Below the pieces are notes generated by a model that worked only from the letters and a program-made list of their open reading frames with translations, had not been told where the DNA came from and did no database searches. A stretch of 64,000 nt of DNA from Gardnerella greenwoodii 00703Dmash (GTDB lineage: Bacteria; Actinomycetota; Actinomycetes; Actinomycetales; Bifidobacteriaceae): contig NZ_ADEV01000007.1 of assembly GCF_000263635.1 (NCBI RefSeq), forward strand, positions 62,001-126,000. The letters are read 5' to 3'. This document shows positions 27,374 to 37,015 of the stretch, in pieces. Position 1 is the first letter of the stretch, and the number at the start of each line of letters is the position of its first letter. Position numbers and translations under genes: made by a program.

Positions 27374-27829
27374 ATGGAAAATCAACAACCTAAAAAAGTT
27401 CTTGTAGTAAACGGCCCGAACTTAGGTCGTCTTGGTGTGCGTCAGCCAGACGTTTATGGCAGTCAAGATTTTGAAACTTTGCGCTCGCTTTGCGAAAAGT
27501 GGGCCGAGGAGCTTGGGCTAAAAGTAGAAGTTCGCCAAAGCGACGACGAAGCGCAAATGGTTCATTGGATGCACGAAGCTGCTGATACTCGCACGCCAGT
27601 TGTTATGAATCCTGCTGCTTTTACGCACTACAGTTACGCGCTCGCGGACGCGGCTCACATGGTTTTGGATGCAGGAGTGCCTCTAATGGAAGTGCATATT
27701 TCTAATCCTTCCGCACGCGATTCCTTCCGTAAAATAAGCGTGATTAGTCCTGTTGCAACCGGCACTATTACAGGCATGGGATTGTACGGTTACAAGCTTG
27801 CGCTCGAGGCTGTTGCGCACTTAATATAA
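27374..27829 (+). CDS. aroQ: 3-dehydroquinate dehydratase, type II
   Basis: AroQ dehydrates 3-dehydroquinate to 3-dehydroshikimate. The 151-residue length and the motifs fit the type II enzyme: VVNGPNLGRLGVRQPDVYG with the catalytic Tyr, VRQSDDEAQMVHWMHEA, MNPAAFTHYSYAL, and EVHISNPSARDSFR with the active His. The sequence GCGAGG lies 5' of ATG 27374. It is the third gene of the shikimate cluster on this strand. Confidence 0.96.
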   Translation: MENQQPKKVLVVNGPNLGRLGVRQPDVYGSQDFETLRSLCEKWAEELGLKVEVRQSDDEAQMVHWMHEAADTRTPVVMNPAAFTHYSYALADAAHMVLDAGVPLMEVHISNPSARDSFRKISVISPVATGTITGMGLYGYKLALEAVAHLI

Positions 27830-27889
27830 CTTTTTAAGTCGCTTTTAATACAACACCCGAGTCGAGGCTCGAAGATACTATGGAGTTCC

Positions 27890-29572
27890 ATGGTTAGAAG
27901 AAAACATGGTAACTCTCAGGAGCATATTACAAAGCATATTTTTGTCACTGGTGGCGTTGTTTCGTCCCTCGGAAAAGGTCTTACCGCATCGTCTTTAGGA
28001 CGACTTTTGCGAAGCCGCGGCCTTCACGTTTTGCAACAAAAACTCGATCCTTACATCAATGTTGACCCGGGTACAATGAACCCATTCCAGCATGGTGAAG
28101 TTTATGTTACGGAAGATGGCGCAGAAACAGATCTTGATATTGGCCACTACGAGCGATTCCTTGATGTTTTCTTAAGTCAAAAAGCGAATGTAACTACAGG
28201 CCAGATTTATCAGTCTGTGCTTCGTAAGGAGCGCGCTGGCGAATATTTGGGTCAGTGCGTGCAGGTTATTCCGCATATTACCGGCGAAATTAAGTCGCGT
28301 ATGCGCGCGCAAGCTTCCGACGATGTAGACGTGATTATTACGGAAATCGGCGGCACAGTTGGAGATATTGAATCCCAGCCATTCTTGGAAGCTGCTCGCG
28401 AAGTTCGCCGCGATTTAGGCCCAGAAAACTGCATGTTTGTGCACGTTTCTTTGGTGCCTTATATTGCAGCCGCGCACGAGTTGAAAACTAAGCCAACTCA
28501 GCATTCTGTAATGATGCTTCGTCAGCTTGGTATTTCTCCAGACGCACTTGTTTTGCGCTCCGATCGTCCGCTTAATCAGGCTATTAAAGACAAGATTTCG
28601 CTTATGTGCGACGTTGATGCCGAAGGCGTTGTAAACTGCGTGGACGCTCCAAGCATTTACGACGTTCCGAAGATTTTGTTCAACGAAGGCTTGGACGCTT
28701 ACGTTGTGCGCGAACTTGAGCTTCCATTCCACGATGTTGATTGGAACGAGTGGGAAGATTTGCTTGAGCGCGTGCATCATCCAAAGCATGAGCTAAACAT
28801 TGCAATCGTTGGCAAGTATATTGATCTGCCAGATGCATACCTTTCCGTTACCGAAGCTATTAAGGCCGGCGGTTTTGCAAACTGGGCTAAGGTGAACGTG
28901 CGTTGGGTTGCTGCAGACAAGTGCGAAACTCAAGAAGGCGCTGCTGCAGCTCTTGACCAAATGGACGGCATGGTTATTCCAGGCGGCTTCGGCATTCGCG
29001 GTATTGAAGGTAAGATTGGCGCTTTGCGTTACGCTCGCGAGCACGGTCTGCCAACGCTTGGTCTTTGCCTTGGCTTGCAATCTATGGTTATTGAGTACGC
29101 TCGTCACGTTCTCGGTCTTGAGGATGCTAATTCCACAGAGTTCGAAAAGGATTGTGGCGATCCAGTAATCGCAACTATGGAAGAGCAGAAAGATATTGTG
29201 GATGGTAAGGGAGATATGGGTCACACAATGCGACTCGGCTCTTACCCTGCAACTCTTGAAGAAGGCTCGATTGTTGCTGAGCTTTACGGCTCTACGCATG
29301 TTACTGAGCGTCACCGTCACCGTTACGAAGTGAACGTAGCTTATAAGGATCGCCTGCGCGAAGCTGGCTTGCGTATTAGCGGCCAAAGCCCAGACGGTAA
29401 TCTGACTGAGTTTGTGGAGCTTCCAAAGGAAGTTCACCCATTCTACGTGGCAACTCAGGCTCATCCAGAGTTTAAGTCTCGCCCAACTAAGCCTCATCCT
29501 CTGTTTGCTGGATTAGTAGCAGCGGCGCTGGAACATCAGTCTGCTGCACAAAATAGCAAGGCAGATAAGTAG
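27890..29572 (+). CDS. pyrG: CTP synthase
   Basis: PyrG aminates UTP to CTP using glutamine. The 560-residue protein has the N-terminal synthetase domain ([39 protein letters not shown]) and the C-terminal class I glutaminase domain with nucleophile Cys in LCLGLQSMV and the His-Glu pair in THPEF-type [15 protein letters not shown] 27890 follows GGAG. It sits directly downstream of the shikimate genes and is followed by a strong terminator. Confidence 0.97.
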   Translation: MVRRKHGNSQEHITKHIFVTGGVVSSLGKGLTASSLGRLLRSRGLHVLQQKLDPYINVDPGTMNPFQHGEVYVTEDGAETDLDIGHYERFLDVFLSQKANVTTGQIYQSVLRKERAGEYLGQCVQVIPHITGEIKSRMRAQASDDVDVIITEIGGTVGDIESQPFLEAAREVRRDLGPENCMFVHVSLVPYIAAAHELKTKPTQHSVMMLRQLGISPDALVLRSDRPLNQAIKDKISLMCDVDAEGVVNCVDAPSIYDVPKILFNEGLDAYVVRELELPFHDVDWNEWEDLLERVHHPKHELNIAIVGKYIDLPDAYLSVTEAIKAGGFANWAKVNVRWVAADKCETQEGAAAALDQMDGMVIPGGFGIRGIEGKIGALRYAREHGLPTLGLCLGLQSMVIEYARHVLGLEDANSTEFEKDCGDPVIATMEEQKDIVDGKGDMGHTMRLGSYPATLEEGSIVAELYGSTHVTERHRHRYEVNVAYKDRLREAGLRISGQSPDGNLTEFVELPKEVHPFYVATQAHPEFKSRPTKPHPLFAGLVAAALEHQSAAQNSKADK

Positions 29573-29592
29573 TCTTAAGCTAAGTAAAAAAG

Positions 29593-29636
29593 GCGGTAAA
29601 ACTTGGGATCCTTAAGTTTTACCGCTTTTTGTTTTA
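29593..29636 (+). terminator. Rho-independent terminator after pyrG
   Basis: GCGGTAAAACTT (29593-29604) pairs perfectly with AAGTTTTACCGC (29613-29624) across an 8-base loop. It is followed by TTTTTGTTTTATT. The 12-base-pair stem and T-run make a clear intrinsic terminator separating pyrG from the suf operon. Confidence 0.92.
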
Positions 29637-29641
29637 TTAGA

Positions 29642-29671
29642 TTGTGATAAACATTACGTTTTGTTTATAAC
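29642..29671 (+). promoter_or_regulatory. Candidate sigma-70-type promoter of the suf operon
   Basis: TTGTGA (29642-29647) and TATAAC (29666-29671) are separated by 18 bases and lie just past the pyrG terminator, 155 bases before sufB. The -10 matches the consensus at five of six positions and the -35 at four. The long untranslated region between it and sufB has no recognised operator. No sufR-like repressor gene heads the operon here, unlike many Actinobacteria. Confidence 0.4.
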
Positions 29672-29825
29672 ACGGCTATACCAAGAAATCGCATTACGCG
29701 GTAACCTTGAATATGTAGGAAATAGACTAGACAGAATGCAAAAGTAGCGTTGGGGAATAGCTTTTGCGATTGCGCTCGAAGGTAAGAGCGTAGCAATGCG
29801 TTATGCATGGAGGTGCTATAAGCGT

Positions 29826-31364
29826 ATGAGCGATACTAGCAATATTAGTCATACAAGCGTTGCAGCAAGCGATGGAAATCCCGCAAAAAATAAAGCTGCA
29901 GACGTTGAAATGAGCCAGTATGTGGCAGGTCGCGCTCGCGTAAACGAAGAGAAAATCCGCCAAGACGAGCAGATTGTTGCTGAATTTGGCGATTACAATT
30001 ACGGCTGGCACGATTCGGACGCTGCAGGCGAGGCTGCAAAAAAAGGCATTGACGAGTCGGTTGTTCGCGCAATTTCTGCCGATAAAAACGAGCCGGAGTG
30101 GATGCTAAATCTTCGTTTGCAAGGCTACCGCGCGTTTTTGCAAAAGCCGATGCCGGATTGGGGCGTGGATTTAAGCGGTTTTGACGCTGACGATTTTAAA
30201 TACTACGTGCGCCCGGTTCACGATCAAGCAAAAACTTGGGACGATTTGCCGGAAGATATTCGCAAAACTTACGATCGCTTAGGAATTCCGGAAGCGGAGA
30301 AAAAGCGCTTAGTTTCAGGCGTTGCAGCACAGTACGAGTCGGAAGTTATTTACAATTCGATTCGCGAAGACTTGGCAGCTCAAGGCGTGATTTTTGTTGA
30401 TACGGATACGGCAGTGCAAAAGTATCCGGAGTTGGTAAAAAAGTATTTTGCAACCGTGATCCCAGTTGACGACAACAAGTTTGCTGCTCTTAACACCGCG
30501 GCTTGGAGTGGCGGCTCGTTTGTGTACGTTCCAAAAGGCGTGCACGTGGATATTCCGCTTCAAGCTTACTTCCGCATTAATACGCCGAACATGGGTCAGT
30601 TTGAGCGCACGCTTATTATTGCAGACGAAGGCTCTTACGTGCATTACGTTGAAGGTTGCACGGCTCCAATTTATTCCACAGATTCGCTTCACGCTGCAAA
30701 CGTTGAAATCGTTGTAGAAAAGCATGCTCGCGTGCGTTACACAACAGTGCAAAACTGGTCGAATAATGTGTACAACTTGGTAACTCAGCGAGCCTACGTG
30801 CGCGAGGGCGGCACAATGGAGTGGGTTGACGGCAACATCGGCTCCAAAGCTACTATGAAGTATCCTGCTTGTATTCTTGCCGAGCCTTACGCAAAAGCTG
30901 AGACTATGTCTTTGAGCTTTGCTGGCCGCGGACAATACCAAGATACTGGTGCGAAGATGATTCATTTAGCTCCTCACACAAGTTCTACGATTGTTGCTAA
31001 GTCTATTTCGCGCGGCGGCGGTCGCTCAGCTTACCGCGGTCTTGTGAAGATTATTAAAGGCGCGAGCGGCTCTAGTTCTTCGGTTGTGTGCGATGCTTTG
31101 CTTGTTGACGATTTTTCCAGGTCCGACACTTATCCGCATGTTGACGTGCGCGAAGATGACGTTTCGATGGCTCACGAGGCCACTGTTTCCAAGGTTTCCG
31201 AAGATCAGCTTTTCTACTTGATGAGCCGCGGACTTGAAGAAAAAGAGGCTATGGGCATGATTGTGCGCGGATTCGTGGAGCCGATTAGCCGTGAGCTTCC
31301 AATGGAGTACGCGCTTGAGCTTAACCGCTTAGTTGAGTTGCAAATGGAAGGATCCGTTGGCTGA
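29826..31364 (+). CDS. sufB: Fe-S cluster assembly protein SufB
   Basis: SufB is the scaffold of the SufBCD complex that builds Fe-S clusters in the cytoplasm. The 512-residue protein carries [20 protein letters not shown], the long beta-helix segment ([20 protein letters not shown]), and the C-terminal [20 protein letters not shown] typical of SufB/SufD. ATG 29826 has GGAGGTGC upstream with a rather long gap; an in-frame ATG ten codons earlier lacks a site. It overlaps sufD by one base (TGATG). This is the first gene of sufBDCSUT. Confidence 0.96.
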   Translation: MSDTSNISHTSVAASDGNPAKNKAADVEMSQYVAGRARVNEEKIRQDEQIVAEFGDYNYGWHDSDAAGEAAKKGIDESVVRAISADKNEPEWMLNLRLQGYRAFLQKPMPDWGVDLSGFDADDFKYYVRPVHDQAKTWDDLPEDIRKTYDRLGIPEAEKKRLVSGVAAQYESEVIYNSIREDLAAQGVIFVDTDTAVQKYPELVKKYFATVIPVDDNKFAALNTAAWSGGSFVYVPKGVHVDIPLQAYFRINTPNMGQFERTLIIADEGSYVHYVEGCTAPIYSTDSLHAANVEIVVEKHARVRYTTVQNWSNNVYNLVTQRAYVREGGTMEWVDGNIGSKATMKYPACILAEPYAKAETMSLSFAGRGQYQDTGAKMIHLAPHTSSTIVAKSISRGGGRSAYRGLVKIIKGASGSSSSVVCDALLVDDFSRSDTYPHVDVREDDVSMAHEATVSKVSEDQLFYLMSRGLEEKEAMGMIVRGFVEPISRELPMEYALELNRLVELQMEGSVG

Positions 31365-32611
31365 TGAGCGAAGATTTAAATAAGAATTTAGGCAATAAAA
31401 TGACGGAAAAAGAAATTACTATTCCTGTAGCAGACCCTAATGATCCGTATGCGGTTCCTGCTGCAATGCCTTCTAGCGCCGACAAATCCGTGCGCTCGTT
31501 CAATGTGGAAGATTTTGCGATTCCAACGCGCAAGCAGGAAGATTGGCGATACACTCCAGTTGAGCGAATTTCCGAGTTTTTTGAGCGTTTCGAGCCGTCT
31601 AATAGTATTCAAGTAACGCTTGAAGGCGTTGGTGGAGCTGCATTAGATGATTCTTACGTTGGCGGCGACGGTTCTGTAAGTTTGCAAGTAAAGCCGCAAA
31701 ACGAGGCTCCTCATACCGACATGAAGCCGTCTGATCGCGTGGCTGCAGTCGCATGGAATGCAGCGAAACAAGCGCACGTACTTCACGTATCTGGCGAAAT
31801 CAAAAAGCCAATCGTGCTTAAAATTCAGGGTAATAATGTTAATATGCTTGACGCGCTGCACTTAGTAATCGAAGCAGACCCGCGCGTAAACGCTGATATT
31901 ATTATCGAACATACAGGAATCGCGAAACTTGCAGAAGGCGTGGAAATCATCCTCGGAAAGCACGCGCACGTTTCTACTACATTTATTCAAGAGTGGGATT
32001 CTGGAAGCAAGCACGTTGGAAATCAGCGTATTCACGTTGGTGAGGGAGCTTCGCTTCGCCACACGATGGTCACTCTTGGTGGAGATGTTGTGCGAATTCG
32101 CATGGATCAGGATTTTGGTGGCGAGCAGGGTGATTTGAACATGCTCGGCATGTATTTTGTGGATCCTGGCGAGCATGTTGAGCACCGCACGATGGTTGTG
32201 CATAATTATCCAGAATGCAAGTCCAGAGTAGTGTACAAGGGCGCTTTGGAAGGAAAGGGCGCGCATTCAACTTGGGTTGGAAACGCGCTTATTAAGCCGG
32301 AAGCTCCTGGCACAGATTCGTACGAGTTGAACCGTAATTTGGTGCTCACTCCTGGCGCAATCGCCGATTCTGAGCCGAATTTGGAAATTGAAAACGGCAA
32401 TATTATTGGCGCGGGTCACGCAAGTTCGGTTGGTAGATTTGACGACGAAGAGCTTTTCTACCTGCAGTCTCGCGGAATTAGTGAGATTGAGGCTCGAAAG
32501 CTTGTTGTGCGCGGATTCTTTAACGAGCTGATTGAAGAAATTGGCGTTCCGGAAATTGTTGATCACTTAATGAAGGCGATTGAGCGCCGTCTTGCAAGAA
32601 CGGAAGAATAG
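31364..32611 (+). CDS. sufD: Fe-S cluster assembly protein SufD
   Basis: SufD is the SufB paralogue in the SufBC2D complex and is needed for iron acquisition onto the scaffold. The 415-residue protein has the N-terminal RKQEDWRYTPVERISEFF, a beta-helix core, and the C-terminal FYLQSRGISEIEARKLVVRGFF. It begins within the sufB stop (TGATG), which points to coupled translation, and ends 10 bases before sufC. Confidence 0.95.
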   Translation: MSEDLNKNLGNKMTEKEITIPVADPNDPYAVPAAMPSSADKSVRSFNVEDFAIPTRKQEDWRYTPVERISEFFERFEPSNSIQVTLEGVGGAALDDSYVGGDGSVSLQVKPQNEAPHTDMKPSDRVAAVAWNAAKQAHVLHVSGEIKKPIVLKIQGNNVNMLDALHLVIEADPRVNADIIIEHTGIAKLAEGVEIILGKHAHVSTTFIQEWDSGSKHVGNQRIHVGEGASLRHTMVTLGGDVVRIRMDQDFGGEQGDLNMLGMYFVDPGEHVEHRTMVVHNYPECKSRVVYKGALEGKGAHSTWVGNALIKPEAPGTDSYELNRNLVLTPGAIADSEPNLEIENGNIIGAGHASSVGRFDDEELFYLQSRGISEIEARKLVVRGFFNELIEEIGVPEIVDHLMKAIERRLARTEE

Positions 32612-32620
32612 GAGAAAATT

Positions 32621-33397
32621 ATGTCAACTTTGGAAATTAAGGATTTGTACGCTTCTGTAGAAACAAAAGAAGGTCGCAAGCAAATCTTAAAAGGCGTAAA
32701 TCTTACAGTTAATTCTGGCGAAACGCACGCAATTATGGGTCCTAACGGATCTGGAAAGTCTACTCTTGCCTACACTTTGGCAGGTCACCCAAAGTATGAA
32801 GTCGATTCCGGCCAAGTGCTTTTAGACGGCGAAGATATTTTGAAAATGACTCCTGACGAGCGCGCAAAAGCCGGATTATTCCTAGCAATGCAATACCCAG
32901 TAGAAGTACCGGGCGTGTCTATGACGAACTTCCTTCGCACTGCAAAAACAGAAGTCGAAGGAAAAGCTCCATCTTTAAGAAGCTGGGTGAAAGAACTTAG
33001 CGAGGCTATGAAAAAGCTTCGAATGGATCCAAAATTTGCGTCGCGTTCCGTAAACGAAGGCTTTTCTGGCGGCGAAAAGAAGCGCGCGGAAGTTTTGCAA
33101 TTAGAGCTTTTGAAACCAAAGTTTGCAATTTTGGACGAAACTGATTCCGGACTAGACGTTGACGCGCTTCGAATCGTGTCGGAAGGCGTGAATCGCGCCA
33201 AAGAAAACACCGGTTTGGGCATTATGATGGTTACGCATTACACGCGAATCCTCAAGTATATTAAGCCGGATATTGTGCACGTTTTTGCGCAAGGTCACTT
33301 TGTGAAGACTGCAGGGCCGGAGCTTGCGGACGAGCTGGAAGAAGAAGGCTACGACAAGTATTTGCCGGAAGGTGCAACCGAGTCGGCGCTGGCTTAA
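32621..33397 (+). CDS. sufC: Fe-S cluster assembly ATPase SufC
   Basis: SufC is a non-transport ABC ATPase that drives conformational change in SufBD. The 258-residue protein has Walker A (IMGPNGSGKSTLAYTLAGH), the Q-loop region with FLAMQYPVEVPGVS, the signature FSGGEKKRAEVLQL, and Walker B AILDETDSGLDVDAL, in which Thr-Asp follows the Glu as in SufC. AGGAGA lies 7 bases before the ATG. It is third in the operon. Confidence 0.97.
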   Translation: MSTLEIKDLYASVETKEGRKQILKGVNLTVNSGETHAIMGPNGSGKSTLAYTLAGHPKYEVDSGQVLLDGEDILKMTPDERAKAGLFLAMQYPVEVPGVSMTNFLRTAKTEVEGKAPSLRSWVKELSEAMKKLRMDPKFASRSVNEGFSGGEKKRAEVLQLELLKPKFAILDETDSGLDVDALRIVSEGVNRAKENTGLGIMMVTHYTRILKYIKPDIVHVFAQGHFVKTAGPELADELEEEGYDKYLPEGATESALA

Positions 33398-33423
33398 GCG
33401 CTACTTAACTAACGGCTTAGAAT

Positions 33424-34827
33424 ATGACTACAGTGACTGAAGAAAATATTATGCGAGAATTTAGCGATTTGCGCTCGCAGTTTCCGATTTTGCGTCGCAC
33501 AGTTCACGGCACTTCGCTTTACGACACTGTGCACGGAAAACGCTTGATTTACTTGGATTCTGCAGCAACTTCGCAAAAGCCGCAAGTTGTAATCGACGCC
33601 GAAAAAGAGTTTTACGAAACAATTAACGCAGGAGTTCACAGGGGAGCGCACGAGTTGGCGGCGCTTTCCACGGTTGCGTTCGAAGAAGCGCGTGCGAAAG
33701 TTGCGCGGCTGGTTGGAGCGTGCGCGGATGCTGGGCGCGAAGAAATTGTTGTTACTCCGGGCGCGACCGGTGCGCTTAATCTTCTTGCAACTGCTATTGG
33801 CAACGCTAGTGCGAAGGCAAGGATTTGCAAAAAAGATAGTGCTGATTTGGCTGGTAGCGATTCTGCCGATTCTGCCGATTCTGTTATTTCTAAGCGTGAT
33901 TTCCGCCAAAATTTTGCTCTTCGAGAAGGCGATGTAATAGTCGTATCTCGCGCAGATCATCACTCTGTTTTGCTGCCATTCCAAGAGCTGGCTCTTCGCA
34001 CGGGAGCGGAGCTTCGTTGGATTGACGTAACAGAAGACGGCCGCGTGCGCACGGACGCGGATTATTTGCGAACAATTATTGACGAGCGCACGAAAATCGT
34101 TGCAGTTACGCATATTAGCAACGTTACTGGCGCTATTACGGATGTTTCGCCGATTTGCAAGCGCGCTCACGAAGTCGGGGCGATTTTTGTGCTCGACGCA
34201 TGCCAGTCAGTGCCGCATATTCCAGTTGATCTTCACGCTTTAAACGTTGATTTTGCAGCCTTTAGTGCGCATAAAATGTATGGACCTACGGGAGTTGGAT
34301 TCTTGTATGGTCGCCGCGAGCTTTTGAATGCGCTTCCGCCGGCCAATTTTGGCGGTTCAATGGTGGAGCTTGCGTGGCTTAACAAGCCGGCGCAATACAT
34401 GGATGCGCCTTACCGTTTTGAGGCTGGAACTCAGCCGGTTGCGCAAATGGTTGCGGCCGGCGTTGCGGCGGATTGGCTGCGCGCGGTGGGCATGAATAAA
34501 GTTGCAGAGCATGAGCAGGAAATTGCTGCAGAATTGCTAAAATTGCAAGACGTTCCGGGCGTTCGCATTTTGGGGCCGACTGATTTAGAGAATCGAATTG
34601 GCACGGTTGCTTTTGAAGTTGAAGGCGTGCATCCGCATGACGTTGGCCAGTTTTTGGATGCTCAGGGCATTGCGATTCGCGTTGGGCATCATTGCGCTCA
34701 GCCGATTCACCGTCATTTTGGCGTGTACGCTTCAAACCGCGCTTCCGTTGGTGTTTACAACACAATTGACGAAGCTCAAGCGCTTGTTGAAGCCGTTTCC
34801 CACGTTCGCGCCTACTTTGGCGCATAA
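33424..34827 (+). CDS. sufS: Cysteine desulfurase SufS with an internal insertion
   Basis: SufS is a PLP enzyme that supplies sulfur from cysteine for cluster assembly. The protein shows GKRLIYLDSAATSQKPQ, the PLP-lysine motif FSAHKMYGPTGVGFLYG, and the catalytic Cys in VGHHCAQPIHRHFG. It is 467 residues, above the usual 400-430. Part of the excess is an insertion after TAIGNASAKARIC that contains DSADSADS repeats before ISKRDFRQNF. SufU downstream is the matching sulfur acceptor in Gram-positive SUF systems. Confidence 0.95.
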   Translation: MTTVTEENIMREFSDLRSQFPILRRTVHGTSLYDTVHGKRLIYLDSAATSQKPQVVIDAEKEFYETINAGVHRGAHELAALSTVAFEEARAKVARLVGACADAGREEIVVTPGATGALNLLATAIGNASAKARICKKDSADLAGSDSADSADSVISKRDFRQNFALREGDVIVVSRADHHSVLLPFQELALRTGAELRWIDVTEDGRVRTDADYLRTIIDERTKIVAVTHISNVTGAITDVSPICKRAHEVGAIFVLDACQSVPHIPVDLHALNVDFAAFSAHKMYGPTGVGFLYGRRELLNALPPANFGGSMVELAWLNKPAQYMDAPYRFEAGTQPVAQMVAAGVAADWLRAVGMNKVAEHEQEIAAELLKLQDVPGVRILGPTDLENRIGTVAFEVEGVHPHDVGQFLDAQGIAIRVGHHCAQPIHRHFGVYASNRASVGVYNTIDEAQALVEAVSHVRAYFGA

Positions 34828-34884
34828 TATTGTTAGCGAGCGAGTTGGATAGTTAGCGAGTTAGGAAGTAGGTAAGGAGTGCGT

Positions 34885-35622
34885 ATGTTTGATATAGGTT
34901 TTGGTGCGGGCGCTGGTTTTGGTGCAGGTGCTGGTTTTTCAGATGCGGCTGGTGACGGCTTGGAAAGCATGTATCAAGAAGTGATTTTGGATGCTGCGCG
35001 AAATCCGCATGGCAAAACTCATTTTGAAAGCACGGATGCGCTCGCAAAAGCGGAGCTGCAGGAAGAATCTCAAGAATCTACTGAATCTGCTGAAAATACA
35101 GAAAATACAGAATCTCAAGAATCTGCCGAAAATACAGAATCTGCCGAAATCACCCTAAATAATACTCACGAAAGTTGCGCTGTAGCAATCTTTGCAGAAA
35201 ACTCTGCTTTAGGTCAATCGCACCAATTCAACCCAACTTGCGGCGACGAAGTAACAATGCGCGTGGAGCTTTCAAATATCGCAAATAATAACGAAACCCC
35301 AGTAATTTCAAGCGTTAAGTGGGATGGTCACGGCTGCTCAATTTCGCAAGCAAGCCTTTCAATGATGGTTGATTTGGTCGAAGGAAAGTCGGTTGACGAA
35401 GCCTTGCGATTAGACGCGCTTTTCCACAAACTTATGGAATCTCGCGGCGAAGGTCTTAAAAACGAAGATGAGGAAGATGCGCTGGAAGACGCAATGGTTT
35501 TGCAAGGTGTATCGCGATACCCAATGCGAATTAAGTGCGCGCTTTTGGCGTGGGAAGGCCTAAAAGACAGCATTGCAAAAGCTTCACAAAACTTGAATTC
35601 GCAAATTCTTGGCAGCTTGTAA
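34885..35622 (+). CDS. sufU: SufU, sulfur-acceptor/scaffold protein, with an acidic repeat insertion
   Basis: SufU receives persulfide sulfur from SufS through a zinc-bound site. The three conserved cysteines are visible in NPTCGDEVTMRV, DGHGCSISQASLSMM and RIKCALLAWEGL. The 245-residue length exceeds the usual 140-150 because residues about 57-95 are an acidic low-complexity stretch with ESQES, ENTES and ESAEN repeats, and the N-terminus has a Gly/Ala/Phe-rich segment (FGAGAGFGAGAGF). ATG 34885 has AAGGAG five bases upstream. It follows sufS. Confidence 0.92.
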   Translation: MFDIGFGAGAGFGAGAGFSDAAGDGLESMYQEVILDAARNPHGKTHFESTDALAKAELQEESQESTESAENTENTESQESAENTESAEITLNNTHESCAVAIFAENSALGQSHQFNPTCGDEVTMRVELSNIANNNETPVISSVKWDGHGCSISQASLSMMVDLVEGKSVDEALRLDALFHKLMESRGEGLKNEDEEDALEDAMVLQGVSRYPMRIKCALLAWEGLKDSIAKASQNLNSQILGSL

Positions 35623-35657
35623 AATCGAAATTTGGTACAAGCAAAGCAAGGAATATT

Positions 35658-36110
35658 ATGGAAGAAAATAAATCGGCTGTTGAGGTGGCGGCGTCGACAC
35701 CTTTAAGCGCGAACGATATTGGCAGGGTTACCGAAGAAGATATTAAGGAAGCGCTTCACGATGTTGTCGATCCGGAATTGGGCATTGATGTTGTTGATTT
35801 AGGCCTAGTTTATGGCATTGAAATTGACGAGCTGGGTCGCGCGATTCTTACAATGACGCTTACAACTCCGGCTTGCCCGCTTACTGATTTGATTGAGGAC
35901 GAGTGTGCGAATGCGCTCGCAGGTTTGGTGGAAGAGTTTCGCATTGATTGGACGTGGAAGCCGCGCTGGAGCGTTGAAAACATTAATGAAGACGGTCGCG
36001 CGCAGCTTGAGGCGCTTGGCTACAATCTCAACAGTTTGCAGGCGAACTTTGCGGCTGGAATGTATGGTTCTGGGGTAGTTGGGGGCGCTGGTATTCCGCC
36101 AACCGCGTGA
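35658..36110 (+). CDS. sufT: SufT, MIP18/DUF59-type metal-sulfur cluster assembly factor
   Basis: The 150-residue protein has the DUF59 motifs ALHDVVDPELGIDVVDLGLVY (split as ALHDVVDPELGID and VVDLGLVY) and TTPACPLTDLIEDE with the conserved Cys. SufT helps mature Fe-S proteins at the end of the suf operon in Gram-positives. ATG 35658 follows AAGGAATATT; an upstream in-frame opening runs into the sufU gene and is not used. It is the last recognised member of sufBDCSUT. Confidence 0.92.
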   Translation: MEENKSAVEVAASTPLSANDIGRVTEEDIKEALHDVVDPELGIDVVDLGLVYGIEIDELGRAILTMTLTTPACPLTDLIEDECANALAGLVEEFRIDWTWKPRWSVENINEDGRAQLEALGYNLNSLQANFAAGMYGSGVVGGAGIPPTA

Positions 36111-36167
36111 GTATTTGGTTAACTTGCCGTTTTGTTTTGATAGCAACGTACTAAACAAGTGGGAATT

Positions 36168-36830
36168 ATGGGCGCTGAAATAAAAGCAGTTAGTGCAAGC
36201 GGAGTCTGTGATATTCGCGATATAAATAGTGTGCGCGAAATAAGTGATGTGCGCGAAAATAGTATTCGCAAGTATGCTTCGCGCGAAATTTCCGACGTTG
36301 TTTTCGATTTGAATCTGCTGGTGGATTGGGATGCGCGCCGCACTCTGGCCGCGGATTACCCGGATTTTATTGGGGAAGTGCTTTTTAGTTTCGAGCCTGA
36401 ATGGGGATTTGAGTTTCACGAGTCTTTGCGCGAGGCTGGGTGGAGCTGCGATCAGGCGTTGAATTCGTTTGATGAGCATCACGGCCCTGCGGTTACGTGG
36501 CTGTATCGCTTGTATTTTGAGCGTTTTGAGCGCGGTTTTGCAGGCGAGCGCGCGGATGCTTCTGCCGTGGCGCGCGAGTTGATTGCGAACGGCGTGCGCG
36601 TGTGGGCGTTGGGTAATGCTTCTTGCGATTGGCTTTGCTGCGCGCGCAAAACTTGCCCAATACTTGGCGAGCTTAACGGCGTTTGTGCATCTTATGAATT
36701 GCATTTGCGCAAACCCGACGTAATGCTTTACCGCGCGTTTTTGCAACAAGCTGGTCTTTCCGCTTCCTCCACGCTTTTCCTCGAAGGCGACTCTCACGCC
36801 GCTTCTGCAGCGTCGCTGCTCTATTCTTAA
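36168..36830 (+). CDS. HAD-superfamily hydrolase-like protein with degenerate motif I
   Basis: About 221 residues with a HAD fold of the FDFGGVLIDW subgroup: motif I is VVFDLNLLVDWD (near residue 45), where the usual second Asp is replaced by Asn. ALGNASCDWL corresponds to motif II, RKPDVMLYRAFL to motif III, and LEGDSHAASAA to motif IV. The N-terminal 35 residues are repeat-rich (DIRDINSVREISDVRENS). It follows sufT on the same strand, but a role in Fe-S assembly is not implied. It may be a weakly active or inactive phosphatase. Confidence 0.7.
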   Translation: MGAEIKAVSASGVCDIRDINSVREISDVRENSIRKYASREISDVVFDLNLLVDWDARRTLAADYPDFIGEVLFSFEPEWGFEFHESLREAGWSCDQALNSFDEHHGPAVTWLYRLYFERFERGFAGERADASAVARELIANGVRVWALGNASCDWLCCARKTCPILGELNGVCASYELHLRKPDVMLYRAFLQQAGLSASSTLFLEGDSHAASAASLLYS

Positions 36831-36855
36831 GCTGCATCTTAAGCTGCATCTTAAT

Positions 36856-37007
36856 CTGCGCGAGTGTCTCAAAAACAGCAAAATGAGGCCCTAGTGCAGT
36901 AACCAATCTGCGTTAGTGTCTGAAGAACGCAATTAAGAGGCCCTAACGCAGAAACTGTGCTGCGTTAGTGTCTTAAAACTACCGATTAGGGACACTCGCG
37001 CAGTACT
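36856..37007. repeat. Intergenic repeat array, family B, three units with 52-base period
   Basis: Units begin CTGCGCGAGTGTCT at 36856, CTGCGTTAGTGTCTG at 36908 and CTGCGTTAGTGTCTT at 36960, exactly 52 bases apart. Each ends in a complementary arm (CTAGTGCAG, CCTAACGCAG, GACACTCGCGCAG). The array fills the space between the convergent 3' ends of the HAD gene and the DUF4125 gene. The same family occurs at 49.67 and 61.67 kb. A bidirectional transcript-end role is plausible; the sequences lack T-runs. Confidence 0.88.
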
Positions 37008-37015
37008 CAAGCAGG

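Noticed and set aside
35805-36881. Long minus-strand open frame opposite sufT and the HAD gene
   Set aside because: Arg/Ser/Ile-rich shadow frame covering two real genes; no recognisable domain.
36856-37007. Possible CRISPR array at the family B repeats
   Set aside because: Units are back-to-back imperfect hairpins filling the whole 52 bases, with no separate spacers, and the same units occur at other loci.
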